Assembly: GCA_039026555.1 (NCBI GenBank)
Contig: JBCCMB010000107.1
Span: 1 to 9,895, forward strand
From: JBCCMB01 sp039026555
Lineage (GTDB): Bacteria > Pseudomonadota > Alphaproteobacteria > Caulobacterales > Hyphomonadaceae
DNA: 9,895 nt
Direction: 5' to 3'
The position numbers and the translations under genes were made by a program. The notes under the pieces were generated by a model, which worked only from the letters and a program-made list of their open reading frames with translations, made no database searches and had not been told where the DNA came from. Positions 1-7,800 of this stretch are shown piece after piece (the stretch's first letter is position 1; every line of letters begins with the position of its first letter).

Positions 1-603
1 CAAATGCGCGACCTCATGGGCCGCCACATAGTCCAACACAAAGGGCGGCGCGCAGACCAAGCGCCACGAAAAATTCAATCGGCCTTCCGACGAGCATGAT
101 CCCCAACGAGAGCGGGTGTCCTTAATTGCGATGCTGGTCGGTTCGACCCCCAGCGTTTGCGCATGAACGGCGACACGGTCGGACAAATCGGTTCGCGCGG
201 CGGCCTTGAAAAAAGCGGCGGTCTTCTTCGCAAACGTTTCAGGCGCGCCAGGGACGCGTATCTCTGGCGTCTCAAGGTCGGCGGCCAGCCTGACGCTTCG
301 TCCCTTGTCGCGCGCCACCAACCGGTGGAGTTCGCCGCGAAACGGCGCCAGCGCATTTGGCGCAAAGGGGGCGGGCGGCGGCGCGGCGTCCAATCGTTCC
401 CAAATCCAGTCGAGCCGGGACCGAGCGAAGGCTATCGCTTCGGCTTGCGCACGCGCCGTCGGCGCGGTGGCGACAGCTTCGCGCGTATGCGCATCAATCC
501 GCAGCGAGATCCGTCGGGCGCGTGGGTTCACGTTCACACGGAGGTTGACGACCCGCCCGTCTTCCGCCTTGAGAATGACACAGTGCGTTGCTCGTTTAAG
601 CAT
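1..603 (-). CDS. YgjP/DUF45-type zinc metallopeptidase, C-terminus off the window
   Basis: This is a partial gene: 201 codons are present and the C-terminus lies beyond base 1. Reading the minus strand from the ATG at 601-603 gives an N-terminal segment with NPRARRISLRID (residues 26-37). The family hallmark follows at the right end: TRSRWGSCS (163-171), LNFSWRLVCAP (176-186) and the zinc motif HEVAH (196-200), whose two His would bind zinc and whose Glu would be catalytic. In the DUF45/M48-like family (E. coli YgjP, SprT-like fold) a third zinc ligand lies some 30-40 residues downstream, so only the last part is missing. The family is a predicted cytoplasmic metal-dependent hydrolase whose substrate is poorly defined. 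No signal peptide or membrane segment is visible. The start is uncertain: the frame stays open upstream with GTG and TTG codons, and no strong Shine-Dalgarno precedes the ATG. It is divergent from the lipoprotein gene, 60 bp away. The family call is firm; the physiological role is unknown. Confidence 0.93.
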   Translation of the reverse strand, partial: MLKRATHCVILKAEDGRVVNLRVNVNPRARRISLRIDAHTREAVATAPTARAQAEAIAFARSRLDWIWERLDAAPPPAPFAPNALAPFRGELHRLVARDKGRSVRLAADLETPEIRVPGAPETFAKKTAAFFKAAARTDLSDRVAVHAQTLGVEPTSIAIKDTRSRWGSCSSEGRLNFSWRLVCAPPFVLDYVAAHEVAHL

Positions 604-610
604 GCTAAAC
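594..610. repeat. Imperfect palindrome over the DUF45 gene start
   Basis: GTTTA (594-598) and TAAAC (606-610) are perfect inverted arms around AGCATGC, with the self-complementary GCATGC at 600-605. The ATG of the DUF45 gene (601-603) lies in the centre. It could be an operator or an mRNA hairpin that hides the start codon, or it could be chance. No function is shown by the sequence. Confidence 0.3.
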
Positions 611-663
611 GCCCTAACGCTCGGCGAGATTCGACGCAAGCTGCTCAAGAAGGACACTATCTG

Positions 664-2187
664 ATGCGCAAGTTTTTAATGGGCGCGGCCGCCCTGTCTG
701 TTCTAGCCGCTTGCGGCGGTAATGGGTCTAGCGCTGACTTTTCAACGGCGGCGTCCGTTTTGGAAGCGATGGATTTGGACGGCGAGGGCGGTCGCGTAAG
801 CTTCGACGACGTTTCGCGTTCGGGCGGGTCTGCAACTTTCTCCGGCGTTTCTATCGCCGACGAAACTGGCGAAACCACCCTGACCGCCGACAGCTTCGTC
901 ATCGAAGGCATGACGATGACTGACGGCAATCCCGGTTTTGAGAAGCTGACGTTTACGGGGCTTGCACCCGTTATAGATGATGAAGAAGGCGTGTCCGTCA
1001 GTTTGGGGACGTTGACGCTTATCCAGCCGAATGCGGAAACAGCGGCCTTTGTCGCCAGCTTGTTCGCCGATGGAGAGCCTGGGGAGCCTCCGGCGGCTGA
1101 AAATTGGGCGTTTGAGAAGCTGGCGTTTGAAGACTTTTCGCTGAACGCGGAGATCGACGATCCGGACGAGCAAGGCACGATTTCCATCAATTTGGATGAA
1201 GTGTCGGTGTCGTCTTTGGCGGACATGATAGCCGGGAAAGCGCTACTCGAAGGTCTAACCGGCGAGTTCGACATCAGATCTGACGATTCTGACATCCCAT
1301 TTCCGCTTAAGGGCAATTTTAAGTGGGACAAAATGTCGGTCGACGGGCTGCGCGGCGAGTGGCTGAACGCGCTCATCGAAGCGGATGGCGATCCCGAGGC
1401 GATGGCCAATTTGGACATGTCTCAGTATTTCGACAGCCCCATTGAGCCGGGCTATGACGGCATGGTGATGGAGGGGCTGAGCCTCGACGTCTCCGGCGCG
1501 ACCTTGGACATGCCCCAATCCGAAGCGCGCGTGGAACGCAATAATGACGGCGTGGCGACGCGCGTCTTTGCGCCTCGAACAAAATTCACCATTGAGGCGT
1601 CGCCGGAAAATGGCGGGCTCGGCTCCATGCTTGGTATGGGTCTGGGCATGATGGGCTATGACGGTTTGGAGCTTTATGGCGAAAGCGATGCGCGCTTTGA
1701 TCCGGAAACCGACGAAACGCGTTTGCAAACCTATAATCTCGGCATGACCGAAGGTTTCGATCTGTCGATGACGGGCGGCTTCCAAAATTTGATGGCCGCT
1801 TTGAGCGGCGTAAGCGGCGCGGAGCCCGATCTTTCAGCCTTTCAGGATCTCACCGTGAATGATTTTGCGGTCACGCTGAAAGACGAATCTCTGCTCAATC
1901 GGGCGCTGAATGTCGCGGCGCTTACGCAAGGCGCAGATTCTGAGGAATTGCGCGGCATGGCTGTGATGGGACTTGCCTTCGCTGGGCCTCAGCTGACCGG
2001 CATGGGCGTGGATGAGGACGTCGCCAACGAATTACTGACGGCCCTGTCCGGCTTTATCCAAGAACCGGGCGAATTGTCGATTAGCGTGAACCCAAGCGAG
2101 CCGCTTCGTCTGGGCGATATTTCCGATCCGAGTGAATTGACCAAGGAAACGCTGGGCTTCGCCGCGACGCATTCGACTGACGGCTAG
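664..2187 (+). CDS. Acidic lipoprotein of unknown function, possibly AsmA/DUF945-like
   Basis: The protein has 507 residues. The N-terminus is a lipoprotein signal: MRK, a hydrophobic stretch, then the lipobox L14-A15-A16-C17, so Cys17 would be lipidated after signal peptidase II cleavage. Residue +2 is Gly rather than Asp, which by the E. coli Lol rule favours the outer membrane. The mature part is strongly acidic and looks rich in beta strands. A nonapeptide pattern (aromatic, acidic or polar, Lys/Gly/Asp, Leu/Met, then alternating residues) recurs at 92-100, 150-158, 221-229, 264-272, 332-340 and 393-401. Phrases such as ARFDPETDETRLQ and LKDESLLNRALNVAA resemble what I recall of AsmA- and DUF945-type proteins, but I cannot assign a family. 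The start at 664 is preferred over earlier in-frame ATGs because AAGAAGGA (647-654) sits 9 bases upstream and the lipobox is correctly placed; the frame open back to 157 runs antisense to the DUF45 gene. A hairpin follows the stop. No partner gene is evident. Confidence 0.85.
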   Translation: MRKFLMGAAALSVLAACGGNGSSADFSTAASVLEAMDLDGEGGRVSFDDVSRSGGSATFSGVSIADETGETTLTADSFVIEGMTMTDGNPGFEKLTFTGLAPVIDDEEGVSVSLGTLTLIQPNAETAAFVASLFADGEPGEPPAAENWAFEKLAFEDFSLNAEIDDPDEQGTISINLDEVSVSSLADMIAGKALLEGLTGEFDIRSDDSDIPFPLKGNFKWDKMSVDGLRGEWLNALIEADGDPEAMANLDMSQYFDSPIEPGYDGMVMEGLSLDVSGATLDMPQSEARVERNNDGVATRVFAPRTKFTIEASPENGGLGSMLGMGLGMMGYDGLELYGESDARFDPETDETRLQTYNLGMTEGFDLSMTGGFQNLMAALSGVSGAEPDLSAFQDLTVNDFAVTLKDESLLNRALNVAALTQGADSEELRGMAVMGLAFAGPQLTGMGVDEDVANELLTALSGFIQEPGELSISVNPSEPLRLGDISDPSELTKETLGFAATHSTDG

Positions 2188-2214
2188 AGCGCCCCTTATA
2201 GCGACAGCCAGAAG

Positions 2215-2244
2215 GGCGGCGGTCTGATAAGCCGCCGACTTTTT
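2215..2244 (+). terminator. Probable intrinsic terminator after the lipoprotein gene
   Basis: GGCGGC (2215-2220) pairs perfectly with GCCGCC (2231-2236) across a 10-base loop, and after GAC there is a run of five T at 2240-2244. It lies 27 bases past the lipoprotein stop and about 50 bases before pdeM, so it would separate the two transcripts. The T run is short and offset by three bases, so termination may be partial. Confidence 0.55.
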
Positions 2245-2294
2245 CAAATCTTCGACTGCTTGACGCGCGTGGCGACGCACCGCACCGTTCATTT

Positions 2295-3056
2295 ATGTCC
2301 ACCGCCGCCGCTTATCGCTCCCAAGAAGACCCGTCGCGCGCAGTCCTTGAGCGCGTTAGCTTTGATCTCATGGGCGCGCGCCTCACGCCGCTAAAGGAAT
2401 GCGCGCTCTGGTGGGAGGATGAGCGGTTATTGGTCGTCTCCGACCTTCATTTGGAGAAAGGGTCGTCTTACGCCGCCCGCGGCCAGCTTTTACCGCCCTA
2501 TGATACGCGCGCGACATTGCGCGCCGTCGCAGCGCTCATGGATGCGTTCCGGCCTCAAACGGTAATTTCGCTGGGCGACAGTTTTCACGATCGCCAGGCC
2601 GAAGCGCGTCTATCCGCCGAAGACGTGGAAACGATACGCGCCCTGACCGCGTCGACCGATTGGATCTGGGTGGAGGGCAATCATGATCCTATTCCGCCCA
2701 AGCATCTCGGCGGCCGTGCGGCTTTGGAGATCAAGCGCGGGCCTTTGACCTTTCGTCATGAACCGACTTTGGAGGCTTATGATGGCGAAGTCGCCGGCCA
2801 CCTTCATCCCTGCGCGAAAATTCGTGGGCGGTCTGGGCGTCACGTTCGTACGCGGTGTTTCATTCAAAATGGCCGCCGGCTCGTCATGCCCTCCTTCGGC
2901 GCTTACACAGGAGGATTAAACGTGTGCGACGCCGCATTCGCTGATGTATTCGCGCACGAGTTTTCAGTTATCGCAGCCGGCCGGGACGATGTTTACGTCA
3001 CGCCGCTCTCCAGACTGGCGGCGGATCGTCAGGTCGATGCGCACTGGCGCTTATAG
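2295..3056 (+). CDS. pdeM: PdeM, ligase-associated DNA damage response endonuclease (calcineurin-like phosphoesterase)
   Basis: The 253 residues carry the ordered metal-binding motifs of calcineurin-like phosphoesterases: D50-L-H52 in VVSDLHLEKG, G94-D95 in ISLGDSFHD, G128-N129-H130-D131 in VEGNHDP, H155 in TFRHEP, and G168-H169-L170-H171 in VAGHLHP. The overall pattern (ALWWEDERLLVVSDLHLEKGSS..., LLPPYDTRATL, MPSFGAYTGGLNV) matches PdeM, a cytoplasmic dimetal phosphoesterase/endonuclease. In many bacteria PdeM is encoded beside an ATP-dependent DNA ligase, an Lhr-type helicase and an exonuclease and is assigned to DNA damage response. None of those partners is in this window, so it stands apart here. 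No Shine-Dalgarno is obvious before ATG 2295. Met26 (base 2370), just before the conserved core GARLTPL, is an alternative start with equally weak support. The frame is open upstream to a stop at 2199 without another ATG or GTG. Identity is well supported; the N-terminal 25 residues are less sure. Confidence 0.9.
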   Translation: MSTAAAYRSQEDPSRAVLERVSFDLMGARLTPLKECALWWEDERLLVVSDLHLEKGSSYAARGQLLPPYDTRATLRAVAALMDAFRPQTVISLGDSFHDRQAEARLSAEDVETIRALTASTDWIWVEGNHDPIPPKHLGGRAALEIKRGPLTFRHEPTLEAYDGEVAGHLHPCAKIRGRSGRHVRTRCFIQNGRRLVMPSFGAYTGGLNVCDAAFADVFAHEFSVIAAGRDDVYVTPLSRLAADRQVDAHWRL

Positions 3057-3060
3057 GGCG

Positions 3061-3789
3061 CTATCGGCGACCGAAATACGCACCTAAGCCGCCCACGCCG
3101 ACACCGACTAAAACCGCGATCAAGCCATAGAGCACGCCTCGATCACGCGAGAGATTATACAAGAAACTCTCGGCGCCTTTGCGTTCGAGATAGAGTGGGG
3201 TGTGAAACTCCCCGACCATTTCGCCGTCGCGGAAGACAAAGGCGCGAACGTCGTATTCGCCCGCGGGCGCCTCAGCCGGCAGATCGATATCCGCGCGCAG
3301 CAGTCCGCCTTCGAGGCGACGCACGCCGTCCATATCTCCGCTGAACAAGCCCGCTTCGGTTTTTAAGTCCGCGAACGCGGTACGCCAGACATCCAAATCG
3401 GTGCGGGTCATGTCCTGCGGCGCAGGTTTCGCCGCATAGCGCGCATTGACGCCTGCACGGATCAGAGCATCCGGCGAGACAATTTCCGCGATGCTTGGTT
3501 CTGCGGCGACCGCCAGCACGCTTGGCGCGGAGACGAATTCGAACCGTTCTTCGCCATTGGGCGTGTTGCGGACAATCGCGTGCGGTCTTGAAGGGCCCAC
3601 CAGCGCGACGACAAAGGCGGCGTCCGGATCATCCGCGGCGTTAGAGACGCCGAAGAGCGTCACCCGCGCGCCGTCGAAATCCACGTCGATCTCAACCGAA
3701 TCCTCGGCCAGCGCAGCGGCGATCGTATCGGCGTTTGCGTAGAGCGGCGTCGCCCACAGGGCAAGAGCGGTTAGCGTCGCCCGGATCAT
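3061..3789 (-). CDS. TIGR02186 / Alph_Pro_TM family membrane-anchored extracytoplasmic protein
   Basis: The protein has 242 residues. A signal peptide covers about residues 1-20 (ALALWATPLYANA, cleavage near Ala20). An extracytoplasmic region of roughly 195 residues, beta-rich in appearance, follows, then one C-terminal membrane segment (219-239, LYGLIAVLVGVGVGGLGAYFG) ending in Arg-Arg. This gives a periplasmic domain tethered to the inner membrane. The pattern of IDVDFDGARVTLFG near the N-terminus, GLLRADIDLPAEAPAGEYDVRAFVFRDGEMV before the anchor, and a C-terminal membrane segment fits TIGR02186 (Pfam Alph_Pro_TM), a family known to me mostly from alphaproteobacteria and next to TauE/SafE permeases. 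Its biochemical role is not established. The start codon overlaps the stop of the upstream permease gene as ATGA (3786-3789), so translation is probably coupled and the two proteins are likely to act together. The frame is open further upstream, but that part overlaps the permease and is a shadow. The gene ends only 4 bases from the pdeM stop. Confidence 0.85.
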   Translation of the reverse strand: MIRATLTALALWATPLYANADTIAAALAEDSVEIDVDFDGARVTLFGVSNAADDPDAAFVVALVGPSRPHAIVRNTPNGEERFEFVSAPSVLAVAAEPSIAEIVSPDALIRAGVNARYAAKPAPQDMTRTDLDVWRTAFADLKTEAGLFSGDMDGVRRLEGGLLRADIDLPAEAPAGEYDVRAFVFRDGEMVGEFHTPLYLERKGAESFLYNLSRDRGVLYGLIAVLVGVGVGGLGAYFGRR

Positions 3790-4697
3790 GTGGACGCTTC
3801 CAGAACGAATTCGGCGGGCGCCACCGCGAACAAATCCCAGGCCACCTTGCCGCCCATTCCGAGCACCACGATCGCCAGCAACAGGCGCAGCTCTGCGGCT
3901 TTCAGCTTTTGTCCGGCGGCCGCCCCTAAGCGCGCCCCGATCACGCCACCGACCATGAGCACCACCGCCAAGACAAGATCGACGGTTTGATTGACGACGG
4001 CTTGCAAGAAGGTGACGAAGCCGGTGAGAAAAACAATTTGAAATAAGGACGTTCCAACCATCACGCGTGTTGGAACGCCGAGCAGATACACCATGGCGGG
4101 CGCGAGGATAAAGCCTCCGCCAATGCCTAGCACGGCCGCGAGCAAACCGACGACAAAGCCGATAATAACCGGTGGGATAGCGCTGATGTACAATCCGGAC
4201 CGCGGAAAGCGGCGCTTGAAGGGAAGAACGCGTGTCCAGGCGCGCAAAGCGCGTCGTCGCCGTGGGTCGCCGCCGCCGGCTTTGCCGAGCGCGCCAACGC
4301 TCTCCCACAGCATTAGACTTCCGATGACACCTAGAAAAACGACGTAAGATCCCGCGATCGCCGCGTCGATATCGCCGGATTGGCGTAGAATGCGAAATAG
4401 CCAAACGCCTAGCCCCGAGCCGACCATTCCGCCCGCGATCATCAGCGTTCCCATGCGCGTGTCTACCGCGCCGTGACGCCAGTGCGCCGATGCGCCGGCG
4501 ACAGATGTCGCCAAAACTTGATTGGCCTGGGTAGAGACGGCGACGGCCGCCGGCACGCCGTTGAACATGAGTAAGGGCGTTAATAAGAACCCGCCGCCGA
4601 CGCCGAACAGGCCTGAAACAAAACCGACGCCTGACCCAATGGCGATGATCACCAGCGGGTCGACGGCGATTTCAGCAATAGGCAGATGAATTTGCAT
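3786..4697 (-). CDS. TSUP (TauE/SafE) family permease, probable sulfite/organosulfonate exporter
   Basis: This is a 303-residue polytopic inner-membrane protein with about eight hydrophobic segments in two related halves. Each half carries the TSUP glycine motif: GLFGVGGGFLLTP at residues 29-41 and AVLGIGGGFILAP at 188-200. Each motif is followed by a similar stretch (FNGVPAAVAVSTQANQV and LLGVPTRVMVGTSLFQI), which points to internal duplication. A basic linker (about 138-167, with R146-R149 and KRRFPR) joins the halves and should lie in the cytoplasm. Family members export or import sulfite, sulfoacetate, taurine-derived products or similar anions; the substrate cannot be read from sequence. 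The start at 4697 gives a plausible short N-terminus, but no strong Shine-Dalgarno precedes it. The 141 bp between this gene and the podJ stop hold no terminator or promoter I can support. Downstream, the TIGR02186 gene overlaps by 4 bases, so the two are almost certainly one transcript. Confidence 0.92.
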   Translation of the reverse strand: MQIHLPIAEIAVDPLVIIAIGSGVGFVSGLFGVGGGFLLTPLLMFNGVPAAVAVSTQANQVLATSVAGASAHWRHGAVDTRMGTLMIAGGMVGSGLGVWLFRILRQSGDIDAAIAGSYVVFLGVIGSLMLWESVGALGKAGGGDPRRRRALRAWTRVLPFKRRFPRSGLYISAIPPVIIGFVVGLLAAVLGIGGGFILAPAMVYLLGVPTRVMVGTSLFQIVFLTGFVTFLQAVVNQTVDLVLAVVLMVGGVIGARLGAAAGQKLKAAELRLLLAIVVLGMGGKVAWDLFAVAPAEFVLEAST

Positions 4698-4838
4698 GCT
4701 GTTCGCGTTGTACGCGGGGACGGCTTAAGGACAAACCCCAATCGGCGTCTGTTGTCGATAAAGCGTCGAACTGTCGCCGCCACGTCGCGCTGTGCGGCCC
4801 GAGTTTCGGTTGGTAGATTGGCTGCAGTAACAAACGCC

Positions 4839-7800
4839 TTAACCGCTGGTGTTCAACGTCGCGGCGTTCAATTGGCGGATCAGAGCGCTGTTAATTTGAC
4901 CGCTCGGCGTGAGCTGATTGTCGCGTTCGAAGGCGCGTATGGCGCGCCGGGTTTTTGCGCCCATTGCTCCGTCGACTGGACCAGGATCGTAGCCAAGCCG
5001 GGTCAGCAGTCTTTGCGCGTCGCGAATGTCCTCGACGCTAGCGGTTTCCCACGACGGCGCGCCCAATCTCCCATTGGCGCGGGCGTCGGAAGGCGTTGGC
5101 GCAAAGGCGGCGGCGCGCTGGCGGACGCTCTCGTAGTCGAGCGCCGGCGTTTGGCGGCTCAGCTCTAGCGCGCGCCGGGCGCCGTCCGGATCCCCGGCGC
5201 GGCCTGCAACTTCATACCAAAACGCGGCTTCGGATAGATTCTGGCTGACGCCTAGCCCCTGCTCGTAAAGGACGCCGACATTGTATTGGCTGTCGACCAA
5301 TCCGAACTCCGCAGCGCGACGGAACCATTCGGCCGCCGCAACATAGCTTTGCGGGCCTCCATCACCCTCGGCGTAGAAGACCGCCAAATCATGCATCGCT
5401 TTTACATTGCCGGCGCTCGCAGCTTGTTCGGTCCATTTGCGGCTTTCAGCGACGCTGCGGGGAACGCCTTCGCCGCGTTCATAGAGTTTGGCCAAACGAT
5501 ACTGCGCGATGGTGAGACCGCGGCCGGCGGCGCGTTTGAGCGCTTCGGCGCCGCGCGCTTTTTCGCCCGCGTCCAAATCCCGGACGGCCAGTTCATAAAT
5601 TGCCGCTAGATCGCCGCCGGCGGCTGCGTCCTCAATGCTGGCGGGTTTGGTGAGCTCCGCGGCGTCCATCGGCTCAAATACGGGCTCCGGCTCCGCGGGC
5701 TCAGGTGTCGCTGCAGCGTTCTCGTCTGACGTTTCCGGGAACAGCAATGCTTCGTCCACTAAGGCGTCCGCTTCGACCGCTGCAGCTTCTATGTCTGCGA
5801 GCGGATCGTCCATAGCGGCTGTCTCAAACAAATCCTCGTCTGAGGCGTCGCCTGCGGCTTCGGGGTTGGTCGCGACGCCGGCGTCAACCGGCTCCGCGGA
5901 GGTCTGGTCTTCGAAAGATGGGGCGTTGGCGGCGTTGGCGACCGTAAAGACGTCGCCGGACGGGTCTTGTTTTCCGCGCATCATGGCGACGGCACCGCCG
6001 CCGGCAACGGCGATGGCGAGCGCGGAGGCCGCGACAATCGGCAATTTGCCGCCTCGGCGAGAAGCGGGTGTGGCGCCGACGGCTACCGAAGCCGTGTTTC
6101 GCCCATCCAGCGCGGCGCGGCGCGCCGCCGCCAGATAATTCTCTTTCGGCGCGTCAGATTTTGCAGCCAGGCGTGCGAAGGGATCATCGTTCCGCCCAGC
6201 ATCCGAACGCAACGGATCGGCGTCTGTCGGCGGCGCAGCGGGCACTTCAAACTCTAGGACATCATTGTCTTCAAGCTCATAGGCGCCGGACGGCGCGTCG
6301 CGGGCTGCGTCTTCGGCGAGCGCTTTTTCAAAGGCGGAGGCGTCGTCGTCGCGCGGCTCGGTTTCGTCGGACACAGCAGATTGAGCATCAGCTTCCCAAG
6401 CATCTTCGACGTCAGCCTCGGCATCGGCCTCTGTATCAACCTCAGTGTCCGACGCGATTTGGGCGTCCAGTTCTTCGCTCAACAGATCCTCAACCGGATC
6501 AAAATCATCCGTGTTGTCAGCTTCGACGTCCATTTCTGCGTCCAAATCATCCTCGGTATCGAGCTCCGACTTGGGATGATCATCTTTTGGCGCCGGTTCG
6601 CGCAGACCCAATTCTTCTTCAAGCTCCGACAATGGGGAAAGGACGTCGGGCGAAGGCGCTGGCTCAATATCGCCGGTTTCGGGCGCGCTTGGCGGATCGG
6701 TTGGGGGATCATCGAAAGGCGGCGGCGGCGCGCCGCCGTCTTCAATGAGCTCCACGCGCTTGGCGATGGATGAGACGGTGTTGCGCAATGGCTCGATCGC
6801 GCCGTCTGCGGTTTCAACGATCTCGTCAAACCGCTTCGTCATGCCGGCGAGCGCGTCGCTCAGTCGTGTCTCGTGATCTTGTTTGACCCCGTCGACCTGC
6901 TCGGAGAGCGTTTTGAACGCATCGTCTTGACGCGCTTCCAATCTATCCGCCACGCGTGCGACTTGCCCGCCAACGCTTTCGATCGCTTCGGCGGTTTGAC
7001 GTTCGCTATCGCGGACGCGCTCTTCAAGCTTGTCGGCGAGTTTTCCGACTTCTTCTCCAACGCTTTCGATCGCGCCGGCTTCACGCGCTTCCACCGCCGC
7101 GATACGCGCCTCGATCTCGGAGGACAGCGCCGCGATCTCTTCGCGTACAATGTCGGCCGCCGACGTGTCGCGGCGTGACTCCACGCTCGCCAAGCGGCGG
7201 TCCAGTGCCGACGACATGCGGGTTAGTTGTTCGCTGACGGTTTCCACGACGCGGGCCTGGCGGTCTTCGGATTTTTCCAACCGATCCTGAAGCTGCGAGA
7301 GCGCATCGCCTAGCTTGTCGACGGCTTCGGGCCGCGCATTGCGCGCGGCGTCGTCAATCCGGCGCTGCATTTCTGATCGCGTATCCGCAAGCGCCCGCGC
7401 CATATCTTCCGTCAGATTGTCGAACCGGCGCTGGAAGGTCTCGCGCAAATCGGACGTTTCCGAGACTTTTCGCTGCATCTCTGCGAGGCGCGAATCCACT
7501 GATGTAAAAGAGGTTTCGAGCGATTTGATCGCAGCGTCGGTGGATTTTTCCGCGCGCGTTAGTCGGTCGTTTATGCGATCGACGGCTGTTTCCATGTCGT
7601 CGTCGGTGCGATCGGCGGTTTTCTCAACCCGCTCAATTCGCGAGGTGATGTCTGAAACGCGGCCCATCATGCTAGCGACGTTGCTATGCGAGGCGTGCAA
7701 GCGTGTTTCTAGATCATCGACGCGGCCGAACAATTTGTCCGCAAGATCTTTATTTCGAGATCCCGATGCGGCGTCGGAGTGCTTTAGATCATTAAGCGCG

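Noticed and set aside
157..663. Plus-strand 5' extension of the lipoprotein frame, giving a 676-residue protein
   Set aside because: This stretch is antisense to the DUF45 gene, whose minus-strand product has clear family motifs. A good ribosome-binding site and a lipobox place the true start at 664.
2032..2292. Minus-strand frame of 86 codons (starts MNGAVRRHARQAVEDLKK)
   Set aside because: It overlaps the conserved-looking end of the lipoprotein gene and runs through the terminator hairpin. No family is recognised and no ribosome-binding site is convincing, so it is treated as a chance frame, though the first 35 residues look protein-like.
3790..4404. Upstream extension of the TIGR02186 frame inside the permease gene
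   Set aside because: The extension is Arg-rich shadow translation of the TSUP gene in another frame; a proper signal peptide begins at the ATG at 3789.
4698..4838. 141-bp gap between the permease start and the podJ stop, checked for a terminator, promoter or small gene
   Set aside because: I saw no stem followed by a T run, no clear -35/-10 pair and no small frame with support. A promoter for the permease pair is expected here but cannot be pointed to.
6970..7073. Exact 17-base direct repeat as a possible mobile-element or CRISPR trace
   Set aside because: There are only two copies, in frame within the podJ coiled coil and encoding the same AIESVG segment; it is explained by protein repeat duplication.
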